A stretch of DNA of 64,000 nucleotides, from NCBI GenBank assembly GCA_030734395.1, contig JAUZTG010000029.1, positions 2,728,001 through 2,792,000 on the forward strand, read 5' to 3'. Numbering within the stretch: position 1 is the stretch's first letter; the number at the start of each line of letters is the position of its first letter. This stretch comes from Sarocladium kiliense (lineage: Eukaryota; Ascomycota; Sordariomycetes; Hypocreales; Sarocladiaceae). The notes under the pieces are model-generated. The model saw only the letters and a program-made list of their open reading frames with translations. It was not told where the DNA came from and did not search any database. Shown piece after piece: positions 43,861 through 55,015 of the stretch. The position numbers were made by a program, and so were the translations under genes.

Positions 43861-45363
43861 TCACTTCCTCGCCTCAAATGTATGCCGACTCGGGAACCCC
43901 TCCACAGTCTTCACATGCACCACCTCTCCCTCCGGCACCATCTCGTGCTTCAACTCCCAGCCCAGTCTCCTACACAGCTCCGAGATCACGACATCGCAAT
44001 CTCCCAAAAGATCGATGTCAAAATTGATATGAGATACTGCCTGTCGGGAGATGTAGACCTGCGGGATGTGTGGTGGGAGGAAACGGGAGATTTCGGAGAC
44101 GGGGGTGACCTTCAGGGATGTGCCGATGATGATTACTAGGTCGACCAAGTCCCGATCGTGGGTGGTTAGGCGTTGGGAGAAGGTTGGGGGTAGGGCTTCA
44201 CCGAAGAAGGTGATGTCGGGTTTCATGACGCCTGAGGAGGGGATGGAGTACGCTTCATCATCGTCATCATCCTCATCATCGTACTCCCCCGTCCTCCGAC
44301 GTCTCGGACGATCCTTGCCGTTACCGGAGCGCTTCCTCTTGAACGTCCCCGTGGGACGGAGACTCTGCGTACACTTCGGACAACGTGGGATCTTGCCTGC
44401 GCGAATCTCTGGGAAGATTGTCTCTCCGACGGTTTGCCAGCCGCACTTGATGCAGCTGGCTGAACCAAAGGAGCCATGGCATTGGACGAGTTTGGTGGGT
44501 GGTACACCAGCTTTCACTTCGAGGTTGTCGATATTTTGGGAGTAATTTGTTAGAAGCTTGTTGCGCTCGTGAAGCATGGCGATGAAGCGGTGGGTTGGGG
44601 TGAAGCGATCTGTGGAGGGGATGATGTCCTTTGCTACAGAGTAGAAGATGGTAGGGTCCTCCTTGAATACGTCGATGTCGAATACTTCCTGGGGGTCACC
44701 TAATCCGAGGTGCTCAAGCTTAGAGTACAGACCCGTACCCTTAGAACGAAAGTCCGGAATTCCAAGGGAGGTGGAGATACCAGCTCCGGTGACAACCATG
44801 ATGTTCTTGCAGGCTTTGATAAGTGCGACTACATCGTCGACGGTGTTCCAGCGCGTGAGCTTGGCGCGTTTGGAGAGCTCGCGGGTGATGGCGAGGGTTA
44901 GAAGAGGGTAGTGACCTTCATCGGATTGGCCGTCGAGGAAGGGAGGAGGGCGGATGGAGAATGCTGAGAGCAGCTTGCGGGCTGTGTAGCGACCCGAGTC
45001 AACGTAGCGTTCGCAGAAGACTGTAGGACCATATTCGCGTAGTTCACGACGGAGACGGGCGGACTCCTCCGGGGTGCAGATCTCCGAGGAGGAGGAGGCA
45101 GATGATGCAGGCGAAGAGGTGCCAGTGGTAGTGGTAGTGGTGGTAGTTGTAGTTGGCTCAGTGGTGGCGAGGCTGTCGATGACGTCCTCGAAGAGAGAGT
45201 CGGTTTCCCAGGTGTCGCGAACGTCGTCGACTCGCTGTTCAAGTTCTGCGAGGGAGACGGCGTGGGCTGCTGCTTTGAGGGCAGAGGCGGTTGGTGAGGG
45301 TGGGAGGTCTTCGAAGGCGTTGGGATTGGCCGTGGTTTTTGGAGGGCGGCGACCGGGAGGCAT
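43861..45363 (-). CDS. Sir2-family NAD+-dependent protein deacetylase (class I, Sir2/Hst1-like)
   Basis: A 500-residue single-exon sirtuin. The Rossmann NAD-binding motif GAGISTSLGIPDFRS is at about 193-207, SQNIDNLE at 275-282, and the catalytic His296 is in CHGSFG. The zinc ribbon is Cys 304, 307, 328 and 331. The NAD ribose/adenine loops are GTSLKVTPVSE and the late ISR region. Sirtuins remove acetyl groups from histones and other proteins using NAD+, giving silencing. Between the zinc ribbon and KPDITFFGE is an insert of about 40 residues with a basic patch (KRKRSGNGKDRPRRRR) and an acidic run (DDEDDDDDE), likely nuclear targeting. The N-terminus has a run of 10 Thr encoded by a trinucleotide-like repeat. 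Layout fits class Ia Sir2/Hst1; the exact paralog is unresolved. Confidence 0.92.
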   Translation of the reverse strand: MPPGRRPPKTTANPNAFEDLPPSPTASALKAAAHAVSLAELEQRVDDVRDTWETDSLFEDVIDSLATTEPTTTTTTTTTTGTSSPASSASSSSEICTPEESARLRRELREYGPTVFCERYVDSGRYTARKLLSAFSIRPPPFLDGQSDEGHYPLLTLAITRELSKRAKLTRWNTVDDVVALIKACKNIMVVTGAGISTSLGIPDFRSKGTGLYSKLEHLGLGDPQEVFDIDVFKEDPTIFYSVAKDIIPSTDRFTPTHRFIAMLHERNKLLTNYSQNIDNLEVKAGVPPTKLVQCHGSFGSASCIKCGWQTVGETIFPEIRAGKIPRCPKCTQSLRPTGTFKRKRSGNGKDRPRRRRTGEYDDEDDDDDEAYSIPSSGVMKPDITFFGEALPPTFSQRLTTHDRDLVDLVIIIGTSLKVTPVSEISRFLPPHIPQVYISRQAVSHINFDIDLLGDCDVVISELCRRLGWELKHEMVPEGEVVHVKTVEGFPSRHTFEARK

Positions 45364-46545
45364 GGCTTGATTTGAAAAGACCGAGTTGATGGAAGGAAGG
45401 TGCTGATGAATGAGGTTGAAGTGGAATGAGGGCTGATGAAATTTGAGGGTGGTGGATGGGGATGGTTGAGCTGGGTGAGGTTGAAGTTGAAGGGTGAGAA
45501 AGTTAACGTGCCTTAGTGAGGATGCGTGTTTGGCGGTGTTGGTGGTGGTGTTGGTGCGGTAGCATGAAGGTGGCGCGGGTGAGATGTGGCAACGTCAACT
45601 CAACGGGACGCACACAGCCGTGTGTTTGCTACCTCAGCTTAATTTCACCCAGGCTGAATGGGAGAGGATGGAATTTAAAATAGCTATGCAGTGAATATCC
45701 AGACACAAGCCTGCCTACTTCGTCAGCCAGGTCTTGATGATCTATCGGCTTCTATCACTCATCAAGCTGCTGCAAGATACATGCGCATTGCTTTGGACGG
45801 CTGTCTGCATGTCCGATACACTGGTACAAACAGCGCTGTGGAGATCTTGTTTGGAAGCAGACATTGAACGAAGAACTCATAGGTGATTGGTATCGGAATG
45901 GCCCTGGTCATTTGATGCGAGCCTCGTGTTGTTATTCTTCACTCCATACGCTTCATCCCAGTTCTTGTCTATTGGTCACACCTGGCTTTGCTGTTTCTAT
46001 TTCTATTCCTGAAGCGTAAACAGCAAGAGAGAGTGTATCTCCGTAGCTCAGTGAATCAGATCGAATATAGTAAAGGCTAGAAAGCCGCCAGATGATGCCA
46101 TGAATCATCGGAAGACGTGGATCATCTACAGCTCACGGTATACAGCTTAACAATCAACATCATCAAGGCTAGAGAGCCCCGTGGTGACAGAATCAGGAGT
46201 GATAGTAACGCCTTATGAGTCTTTCGTAGACTAGGTAGACAACAAAGTGAATATTCCAACGACGAGCTAGATAGGAAGAACACCTGTCTCAAGAAAAACC
46301 CATCTACGGCCTACTATGTGGACAAAACGGAGAATATGGAGGCTGTGAGGAATGAACTACATGATAGAGCTGATATTCAATGGGTCAATCCGCCCACTAA
46401 GAGATGCTGAGCGAGATTGTTCATGGAGAGGCAGGCAATTGGGAATTCGGTAGGTCTTGGAAGTCACGTTGGCTTACTCCGTCCTTGCGGTGTGCAATGA
46501 CATCGCTAGGCTGAGCGCAAATATGCCCACAACACAAAGACATAG
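45364..46545. other. Intergenic region upstream of Sir2-family gene
   Basis: About 1.2 kb holding the sirtuin promoter. The first 300 bp are G/T-rich with GGTG repeats. No intact gene is visible. A frame at about 45710-45870 is open but unrecognised and could belong to the relic that follows. Confidence 0.5.
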
Positions 46546-47010
46546 GTGGATTGCAGTACCGTATCATGAACAATCTTCCTCATCTTCATCTTCCCAGCAC
46601 TCTTCCGCGCGCCGATCGAGGTTCTTGACGCCGATAGCATCCGTAGCCATGAGAAGTGGCAGATAATTCTGTACCTGGTGCTATCTACAGCAGGAATCAT
46701 GGTCGAGGAGGCTTTTCAGTGGGTATGGCGACGATTGGCTGGTGACGGGCAGGCGAGGTTGTGGCACAAACTGGCCGGTCATATTTGGGTGGGAGCATTC
46801 TTCACAGCCACTCATCCAATCTTCTTCTATCCTGCTATGCGACAAGGGCCAGAAACAAAGGAAACGGTGCCCTTTGATGTGGTGACAGGGATGGGGTTAT
46901 CGATGGCGGGAGGTCTGTTGGCTGTTGAGGGGCGTGTTGGTGATGCTGGGTATGGGAGGTGGGGTTTGATAGTAAATGCCGGTGAGGCTGGAAGCCCGGG
47001 AATAGTATGA
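46546..47010 (+). pseudogene. Relic of a wax synthase-like (MBOAT-related) membrane acyltransferase, C-terminal part
   Basis: In one frame the sequence reads through FIFPALFRAPIEVLDADS, then KWQIILYLVLSTAGIMVEEA, FQWVWRRL, then LWHKLAGHIWVGAFFTATHP, IFFYPAMR and VPFDVV. This matches the end of fungal wax synthase-domain proteins: a membrane helix, the GIMLED-type motif, another helix, then a FYP-x-R and VPFS-type end. The frame carries in-frame stops at 46543-46545 (TAG) and 46567-46569 (TGA, in a Val-Ser-stop-Thr-Ile context where TGG Trp would fit). No upstream part with the catalytic His region is visible. It is therefore a decayed fragment. It could alternatively be a terminal exon of a gene with unrecognised splicing. 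It lies 262 bp upstream of dna2. Confidence 0.5.
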
Positions 47011-47108
47011 GTTCCAGAAATAATTAGCAGCCATAACCGATGACAATTAATGCCCGACTGTTATAAAAGTCAAGTCAATGGCAGATCGAGAATGTGGCAT
47101 CGGATGGG

Positions 47109-47205
47109 ACGCGGAGGATTAATGTGCGTCTCGGCTAAAAATGGGGCGATCTCTTTCTCGCGGGGCGGACGCGTCGAACGTCTCCAAGTCAACCGTAAAG
47201 CGCGT
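47109..47205. promoter_or_regulatory. MCB cluster in the dna2 promoter
   Basis: Three ACGCG cores in 97 bp: ACGCG at 47109-47113, perfect ACGCGT at 47169-47174, and CGCGT (minus-strand core) at 47201-47205. They lie 67-163 bp upstream of the dna2 ATG, the usual distance for MBF sites. A further ACGCG is in the first dna2 intron near 47342. Confidence 0.6.
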
Positions 47206-47271
47206 CTCCCCAGTTGCTACACCCTCGAACTTGCAAGCTGTACTCCAGCTTCCCGCCGACAATCAGCCACC

Positions 47272-50200
47272 ATGCCGTTTCAGAAGTCGTATTCTGAGAA
47301 TGTCGGCCACAAGGTGAGCTCAGAGTCGCATTTCTATCATCACGCGCACTAGAATTATATACTGACCACAACCAGAACCGCCAGCCGTGGCAGCGGTCCA
47401 TGAGCCACCCGAACCCTCGGCGACGACCGTTGCAGCCCGTGTCCGAAGCCACCAAAACTAAACTCAACAAGTTTCAATACCAAGCCAAGGATGACTCAAT
47501 TCCGGAAGAGAAATCTGTCACCCCAGCTAAGCCAGCAGACGAGAATACGATGACCCCTCAAGGCCGTCTTAGTTGGAAAGACCTTCTCGAACCCAGTCTG
47601 TCGACCGAAGACGAGCCAGTAAATCCTTCTCCGAACGACCGATTGCTATGGGATAATCGACAAGACCCGCACTATCTGGCCGCTCTCTCACCCATGCTAT
47701 CCCGAGGCAAGAAGCGTGCACGAAGCTCCTCGCCAACCTCCTCTCCAGCTGCTGAACACCCCAAAACACCCGCCGTCAACGTCCAGAAACTGGCTCAGGC
47801 GCTGCAGACCCCGAATGCGGATCCAACACTAGAGCTGTGGGACAGGTACTCGTTTAATGGACCGGAAAGCATCACAGCACAGCCTGGTGTCACAAATCCA
47901 GCATTAGCACAGCTCATGATCTCTTCGTCGCCGACTCCTACGAAGAAACTCACGCCTGGTTCTGGGGCTGGTCCCGGCAATCTGAGAAGAGCGCTCAGCG
48001 CAGGGTTGACGTGGACGAAGAGGAGGAAGATTGAGAAGTCGAGATCAGCAGGCCATGTTTCCAATTCGCAGAGAGAGCTCGAAGCTGCGTCTAAGTCGTC
48101 GCTTGTGTCGGCGCTGTTGGACTCTGTAACGAGCAGCATACATGAAGCGAGTCCGCGTCAGCAAACACCACTATCGCGCCCAGCGTCACGAGCACCAGCG
48201 CAGAAACCAACACCTGTACCGGCCCCTATCCAACAAAAACCCGAGCCGGTGGCTAGTACCGGCCCTTCGTCCGACTACGGCGATGATGACTTTGACGACT
48301 TTGACGACGACACATTTATGGAGCTTGAGGCAGCAATAAGTACCCCGTCAGCTTTGCAGCCGAATCGACAGAAGACGGAGAATGATTTTGGTCAACAGTT
48401 GCTGAATATCCAGAAAAGACGGCCTCCAGGGAGCTCTGAGGAGTTCGGCGATCTAGACGAGACCATCTTCGAAGGCGCAGAAACGTTGACTACAGCTCTA
48501 CCCAAATCAGATGGCGCTCCCATCTTGAAGCCTGAAGTCCCGGCTGTCTCTGGCCCGACTTTCTCAGACGACGAGTTTGGAGACGATTTTGATGCCGATA
48601 TGGACCTCGATGCCATTGAGTTTGCTGCTACGCAGACTCTCAAGAAGCCTACAACCGCAGTGCCAGCAGTACGTTGACACTTTCGACCGGCCATGGAAAG
48701 GATACCAAGCTAAAGGACGTAGAGCAGCCAGAAAAAGACGATTCAACGATACCTGATAACGAGTGTGCTGGAAAGTGAGTTCTCGGAAAGAGGGACTTCC
48801 CGTCCCGAGAAGGTAAGTTCCCGCAGTCATTCTAGATATTGCCGGGTCAACTGACTGGGCTAGATCCTGCTCATTCAAGCGGACGGCTCGAAAGACACGA
48901 GAACGGTTCACCTCAGAGGTTCTTGGTTTGATACACCTGCACATGCAGAGTCTTATGTTCACATCATTGGTGATTTCTCGCCAAAGGGACAGTGCATCGT
49001 TGATGATGCCAACAACCTCATCGTCCTCCACCCGGATCAACTTATCTCCTCAACAGTTGTAGCTGATTCCTTTGGCTGCATGAGGCGAGCAGTCTTACAA
49101 GATCGAGTGAAGGCAACAAGTCAGCCTGGGCCACCATTGGTGTATGGCACGATTCTACATGAAATTTTCCAAGAGGCAATGCTTGCCAATCAGTGGGACC
49201 TCCCATACATGACCAGGGTTATTGATCGCATTATGGAAAAGCACGTCGAGGATTTGTATACGATCAAGGTTGGCATGGCCATAGCAAGAGAGCACTTGCA
49301 ATCCAAGATGACTGAGCTCTCCTACTGGGCGCGGTCTTTTGTTTCGTCACAACCAAACAAGGATGCTCTTGTTGAAGATCGCAACGGCAAAATGGCGAAC
49401 ATGGCTGTCACAAAGCTCCTCGATGTTGAGGAACACGTCTGGTCACCTCAATACGGACTCAAGGGAAATATTGATGCGACGGTGGAGGTTGCGATGCGTG
49501 ATGGCAACCAAACTCGGACGCTGACCGTGCCATTTGAGGTCAAAACCGGCAAGCACGCGAACAGTAATCATGTGGCACAGACAGCGCTGTACACACTTCT
49601 TCTATCCGATCGGTATGACATTGACATCACCTATGGCATATTATACTACATGGAAACGTCCAAGACCATGCGCATTCCTGCCATCCGGCATGAACTCCGA
49701 CACATGATCATGCAGCGGAACCAGCTCGCATGCTACATCCGCGAGCGCAGTGTGCAGCTCCCGCCGATGTTGAGGAACAAACATATGTGTGGGAAATGTT
49801 ATGCAAAATCAGCCTGCTTTGTTTACCATCGTCTTGCCGACAACGGTGATGGCGAGACAAGCGGCATGAACGAAAAGTTCGACGAGCTGGTCAAACATCT
49901 TACACCTCAGCATCAAGAGTTCTTCATCAAGTGGGAGAACCTGCTCACGAAGGAAGAGAAGGAGAGCCAAAAGACGAAGCGAGAGCTTTGGACGATGACT
50001 AGCGCAGAGCGGGAGAAGAAGGCGAGATGTTTCGCCGACGTGATCATCGAGGAGGGCTCGGCTTCTGAGGACAAAGACACCCCAAAGATCAACCGCTTTC
50101 ATTATACTTTTGTGAAGCGAATCCACCAGCCCGGATTCTCGTTTATGGAGTCTGAGCTGTCAGTGGGTGAGCCAATCGTGGTTTCCGATGAGGAAGGTCA

Positions 50201-52112
50201 CTTCGCACTCGCAATTGGGTACGTCACGAAAGTTAGGAAGCAGAGGATCAGCGTGGCGGTGGACCGAAGGCTGCACAATGCTCGTATTCGCCAGCCTGGT
50301 TTTGACGAGGTTGACAACCAAGTTTTTGCCAGTATCATGGAGGTGGCTCCTGAAGGGTCATCGGCTGATCAAACGCAAGGCAAGATTAAGGAGGCGCCGA
50401 TTCGATATCGCCTTGATCAGGACGAGTTTAGCAATGGTATGGCTACCGTGCGGAATAACCTGGTTCAGATGATGTCCAACGAGACGCCAAGTGCCAGCAA
50501 GGTGCGGCAGCTGATCGTGGACTTGAAGCCTCCAACCTTCAAGACCATGGCAACGCAGTACTCTGTCTCCGATGGCGAGAATCTAAATGTCGATCAGAGA
50601 AGGGCCATTGAGAAAGTGATGAGCGCCAAAGACTACGCCCTTGTCCTGGGTATGCCGGGAACGGGAAAGACAACCACAATCGCTCACATCATTCGGGCGC
50701 TTGTGTCGCAAGGAAAGACGGTTCTGCTTACGTCTCACACTCATACGGCTGTCGACAATATTCTCTTGAAACTGAAGTCTGACAAGACACCGATCTTGCG
50801 ACTGGGTGCTCCGGCGAAGGTGCACCCCGAGGTCCAAGACTTTGTGAAGCTTGCAGGGCAACCCATGAAAAGCTTTGACGAGATTAAAGATGCATGGCAC
50901 GGAACGCCTATAGTTGCGACGACCTGCTTGGGCATCAATCATCCTGTGTTCCTCGAGCGAGCTTTTGACTACTGCATTGTTGATGAGGCGTCCCAGATCA
51001 CTTTACCCATTTGCGCGGGCCCCATTAGGATGGCCAACACGTTTGTCCTGGTGGGAGATCACAATCAGCTACCCCCCGTGGTAAAGAATGAGGAGGCACG
51101 CGCAGGTGGCTTGGACGTCAGCTTGTTCAAGCTGCTTTCTGACAGCCATCCCCAGTCTCTGGTTAACTTGGAGCACCAGTACCGCATGTGTGAGGATATC
51201 ATGACTCTGAGCAACACTCTCATCTACAACGGCAGGCTCCGTTGTGGCACAGAAAGCCTACGGAGGAAGAAGATGGACATTCCCGATATTGGTGCCTTAC
51301 GGCAACGACATTATGACTCTTCAAGTCTGGCACGACCTGAGACGCCTAGATCTTTCTGCCTTGGCCCATCTGCCCCGGGATGCTGGCTGAACGATCTACT
51401 AGACCCTGAAGCCCGAGTCCGATTCATCAATACGGATACTGCCGTGCCGCAAATCCGAGAAGAGGCTCAAGGCAAACGAATTGTCAATTCGGCAGAGGTT
51501 CGCATCGTGTCACAACTTGTCGAGAGCCTACTAACAGTCGGGGTGCCCCCGGACGAAATTGGCGTCATGACACATTACCGTGCCCAACTGTTCTTACTCA
51601 AGGAAAGACTCCGTGGACACGTCGGTGTCGAGATGCACACGACAGACCGCTTCCAGGGGCGTGATAAGGAAGTCATTGTCCTGAGTCTTGTGCGGAGCAA
51701 TGATGCTTGCAGCATTGGCGACCTCCTCAAAGACTGGCGCAGAATCAATGTTGCTTTCACACGTGCGAAAACGAAGCTCCTTGTCGTAGGCAGCATGTCG
51801 ACGCTGAAGAACAGCGGGGGGGACAACATGCTCAGTCGCTTCATCGAGCTCATGATCGAACGGAACTGGATCTACAACCTACCTTCCGACGCGCTAGAAA
51901 GTCACTCTTTCGAAGAGATAGGCACGCAAATCACTACAGCCCCGACCCAGAAATATATGAACAAGACAACACCGAGAAAAGTGAGTGGAGGTGGAGGGAA
52001 GGAGAACAAGAGGCCGAGCCCGAGAAGGGCGAAGGTTGGCGAAAGGGTCCTGCTCAAGGACAAGCTGATTACAAGGGATATTCTTAACGAGATGACGAAT
52101 GGGGCGTATTAG
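47272..52112 (+). CDS. dna2: DNA replication ATP-dependent helicase/nuclease Dna2
   Basis: Exons 47272-47313, 47376-48668, 48732-48812 and 48864-52112, all phase 0, give 1554 residues. Dna2 trims long Okazaki flaps and resects DNA double-strand ends. The N-terminal 440 residues are disordered with acidic patches (GDDDFDDFDDDTF). The small exon 3 gives KKTIQRYLITSVLE. The nuclease domain has the [4Fe-4S] Cys near 544 (SFGCMRR), the active-site Asp in KGNIDATVEV (about 676), the EVK motif in VPFEVKTGK (697-699), and later cluster cysteines in CGKCYAKSAC (781-790). The superfamily 1 helicase follows: Walker A GMPGTGKTTT near 1068, SHTHTAVDN, IVDEASQ, GDHNQLPP, and INVAFTRAKTKLLVVG. Length and order are normal for the family. 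Intron 48669-48731 is inferred from phase and homology. Confidence 0.93.
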
Positions 52113-52794
52113 GGTACAGGTTCACAGCAGGGTTGGCATATATATGACGGCGGCGTTTGGCTGGGAAGGTTTTCAGAATAGGTAACGATACTTAGGTTAA
52201 CGGTGTTTTGAATTATGGACACTTTGAATCCCATTGATCAATTCCCACACTTGAACCATTCCTGAGTTGCGTTATCGCTAATAGCCAGGTGCCCTCTACA
52301 TCCAGGCGGTAATGCAGCTCGGTGATCAGAGGCACGGAATTCCTCGGGATCTCAAGACCAAACGGCTGCATTAGATGCAGTAGCGTGCAACAAAGAGGCC
52401 AAATCCCGACGACCGATATTTGTCCGGCTCGAAGGATGCACTCACGACAAGTCAAGATGCCAGCAAAAGGGCCCCGTGACGATGTCATTCCCCGCAAGAT
52501 CGCTTGTGGGGAAGTCCTCTGCCGGATCAATGGCTGATGAACGTGATGCTGTTGATGCAGGTTCCATTGGGTGGGTGATGGATGTGTGGAGCCGAGCGAC
52601 CTCACGTAGTTTCATTGGTCACGTGATCTCATCACCGGTCCGGACAGGTCCGACGCAACATCATCTCGTCGCCTCCAGCTTCAACCAGTGCCTCATCAAC
52701 GTCTCGCCTCGTCCACCACCACCGAGGCACAGCCTACGCACCTCCAAGAGCCCGAAATCAATCTCTACGAATAGACCACATACAAGTTCGAGTA
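52113..52794. other. Intergenic region between dna2 and complex I subunit gene
   Basis: About 680 bp with the dna2 3' flank and the promoter of the complex I subunit gene. Short frames only; nothing else recognised. Confidence 0.6.
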
Positions 52795-53299
52795 ATGGCC
52801 CTCATTCGACAAACCGCCCGCGCGGTGCGCTGCGTCCGCGCGCCCCAGCCGGCAACCTCCCGAACCTTCTCCATCACGACCCGTCGCCAGGGCGGCGGCC
52901 ACGGCAACGAGAGCCAATTCGATCCACCGGGCGGTTGGCTTTGGGGGATCAAGCCCGGAGAGAAGGCCGAGACTGAGGGTTGGGAGTGGCCGATGTATGT
53001 CTTCTGCGGAAGCCTTGTCGCGACGGGGATTGCGCTTGCGTTCAAGCCTGATACGACGTGAGTATTACCGACGCAGCCTTATTCTGGATTTTGGAGGATG
53101 TTTTGAAGAAGGAAATGGAGCTCTGGAGCACGGCATGAGGAAAGTGGGAGCACGATGATGGTCTTTGAGGATGCTGAGGGAATTCGATGAGAGTGCAACT
53201 GCTAACGTGTTTTGGCACAGTGTTTCCACATGGGCCCTCGAGGAGGCCCGGAGGAGATTGGAAGCCGAGGGTATCCTGCCTGACCCCGAGAAGAAGTAA
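52795..53299 (+). CDS. NADH:ubiquinone oxidoreductase ESSS/NDUFB11-type subunit (complex I)
   Basis: Exons 52795-53057 and 53221-53299 join in phase (AC+T codes Thr) to give 113 residues; the 163-nt intron has a GCTAAC branch and GCACAG acceptor. The first 30 residues are Arg-rich, acid-free and end with TRTFSITTR-like sequence, a mitochondrial presequence. The mature part has the conserved FDPPGGWLWGIKPGEK block and one membrane helix (MYVFCGSLVATGIALAF). It then has the matrix or intermembrane tail WALEEARRRLEAEG. This fits the supernumerary complex I membrane-arm subunit called ESSS or NDUFB11. Size is normal for fungi. Confidence 0.85.
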
Positions 53300-53630
53300 A
53301 CGGGAGCTTGAGGAACGGGTTTGCCGGGGAAAGAAGCTGGAACAGTTGGTTCTGATGACGATGTGGGAGCCGACATGTATATGTTTTCCTTGATTCCCTT
53401 AAAGGGTTGGGGCCTTCGTTGGCCGACTTCTTAGACTTGCAATTCATTTTTTCTTTGCACTTCACGGAAAGGATGCTGAGAACCGTTACTAATGATCCGG
53501 TGGCAGGGGTTTGTTGAGTCATCTCAACGCATTCTCATGAGTCCACCCGTATGTTCACTCCAGGATGGACAGTGCGATTACAGAGGATAATAACTCCAAT
53601 TTTTGACACGCTCAAGCATCTCTATATACC
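53300..53630. other. Convergent 3' flanks
   Basis: 330 bp between the stops of two convergent genes. Nothing beyond presumed 3' untranslated sequence. Confidence 0.6.
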
Positions 53631-55015
53631 TCAGTTGATCACAACGCTCCACTCGTGCTCCTCCTCACCATACTGGATCCCCTCGATCCAGTTCTTCATC
53701 CTCATCGCGATCTCGCCAGACTCCTCATTCTCCGCAAGACCGCACATGACCTCCTTGCCCTTCCATGCAATCTTCCTCACAGGGCTCACAATAGCCGCAG
53801 TGCCCGCGCCGAAAGCCTCGAGAAGACGGCCCTCGTTGGCTGCCTCATCGAGCTCCTTCATGGTGTACTTGCGCTCGCTAACCTTCCAGCCCTCAGGGAC
53901 AAGACGCTCGCGCGCGAGGGCGAGGACGGAGTCGCGGGTCACACCCTCAAGAATGGTACCGTCCAAAGGAGCGGTGACGAGTTCCTTCTGACCGGTTGCC
54001 TTGTCCTTGATGGCGGCGAACATGTTCATGGTGCCGACCTCGGTGACGTACTCCTCGTCGCCGAAGAGCCAGAGGTTCTGCTGGTAGCCACGGCCAGCGG
54101 CCTCAAGCTGAGGAAGAATGCAGGGTGCGTAGTTAGCACCGAGCTTCTTGTCTCCGACACCACCGGGCCAAGCACGGACAGCGTAGTCTGTGGCCTCAAG
54201 AGCGACAGCCTTGAGACCAGTGGGGTAGTAGAGGCCGACGGGAGAGGCGATAACGAAGAGGAGAGCAGACTGGGGCGCAGAGACACCGAGAGTCTTCTGT
54301 GTGCCGATCATGGTAGGGCGCAGGTAGAGCGAGTAGCCGCGCTGGTTGGGAATGAAGTGGCTGTCGAGCTGGACGAACTTGGAGATGAGGTCGATCATGT
54401 GCTTGGACTCGAAGGTGGGGAGGGTGATGCGGGCGGCGGACTTGTTGAGGCGGGCCATGTTCTTGTCGGGACGGAAGAGGCGGATCTTGCCTTCCTTGTC
54501 CTTGTAGGCTTTCATGCCCTCGAAGCATTCGAAGGCGTAGTGAAACACGCAGGTGGCTGGATCGAGGGAGAGATTTTGGTACGGGACGATCTTGGGATCT
54601 AACCAGCCGGATTCCTTATTCCATTCGACGGTAAGCATGTGGTCTGTTGTTCTCAAATGTTAGCTTCACGATTCAATGCGCAATATTGATGCCACATTTA
54701 CGACTTACCGGTGAACTCGCGTCCAAAAACGAGGTCCTCGGGCTTGCTCAGACCCTTGGGAGTCGTTGTCTTGGTGATCTGCAGCTTGCGAGGATCGATA
54801 TCTCTCTCTTTTGCTTGTGACGCAGCCTCAGCCTTGACGCTGAGAAGACGAGCAGTGCGACATGTCGTCAATAGTCTAGGAGCTCTAGTTGCGCCGCGCA
54901 GAGCGGACGCATTCAGGAAGGGCCTCATGGCGATAGTTGCGGTCGAAAGTATGCGCGCGGTGTTTCGTCGGACAAGGGAGCGAGGTGGCAGGGTTATATA
55001 CGCCAATGGATGCAC
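53631..55015 (-). CDS. bat1: Branched-chain amino acid aminotransferase, mitochondrial
   Basis: Exons 55015-54709 and 54643-53631 join in phase (G+AC codes Asp) to give 439 residues. The intron is 65 nt with a GCTAAC branch. The enzyme is a fold type IV PLP transaminase that interconverts Leu, Ile and Val with their 2-oxo acids. Signatures are the CFEGMKAYKD block near 142, the YLRPTMIGT region, the PLP-binding Lys near 269 in GDKKLGANYAP, the EVGTMNMFA motif, and LDGTILEGVTRDSVL. The N-terminus is Arg/Ala-rich with no acid, a mitochondrial presequence. Met30 (position 54928, MRPFLNASALRG) is an equally plausible start. A perfect TGACTCA lies 74 bp upstream of the first ATG, which fits general amino-acid control. 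Confidence 0.93.

Noticed and set aside
45120..45160. Trinucleotide-like repeat as a possible expansion element
   Set aside because: It encodes the Thr run in the sirtuin N-terminus with mixed ACT/ACC codons, so it is an ordinary impure coding repeat.
53655..54602. 315-codon plus-strand ORF antisense to bat1
   Set aside because: It lies wholly opposite the conserved aminotransferase exon. Strong codon bias on the coding strand commonly leaves antisense frames open, and the translation is Leu/Glu/Val-rich with no domain.
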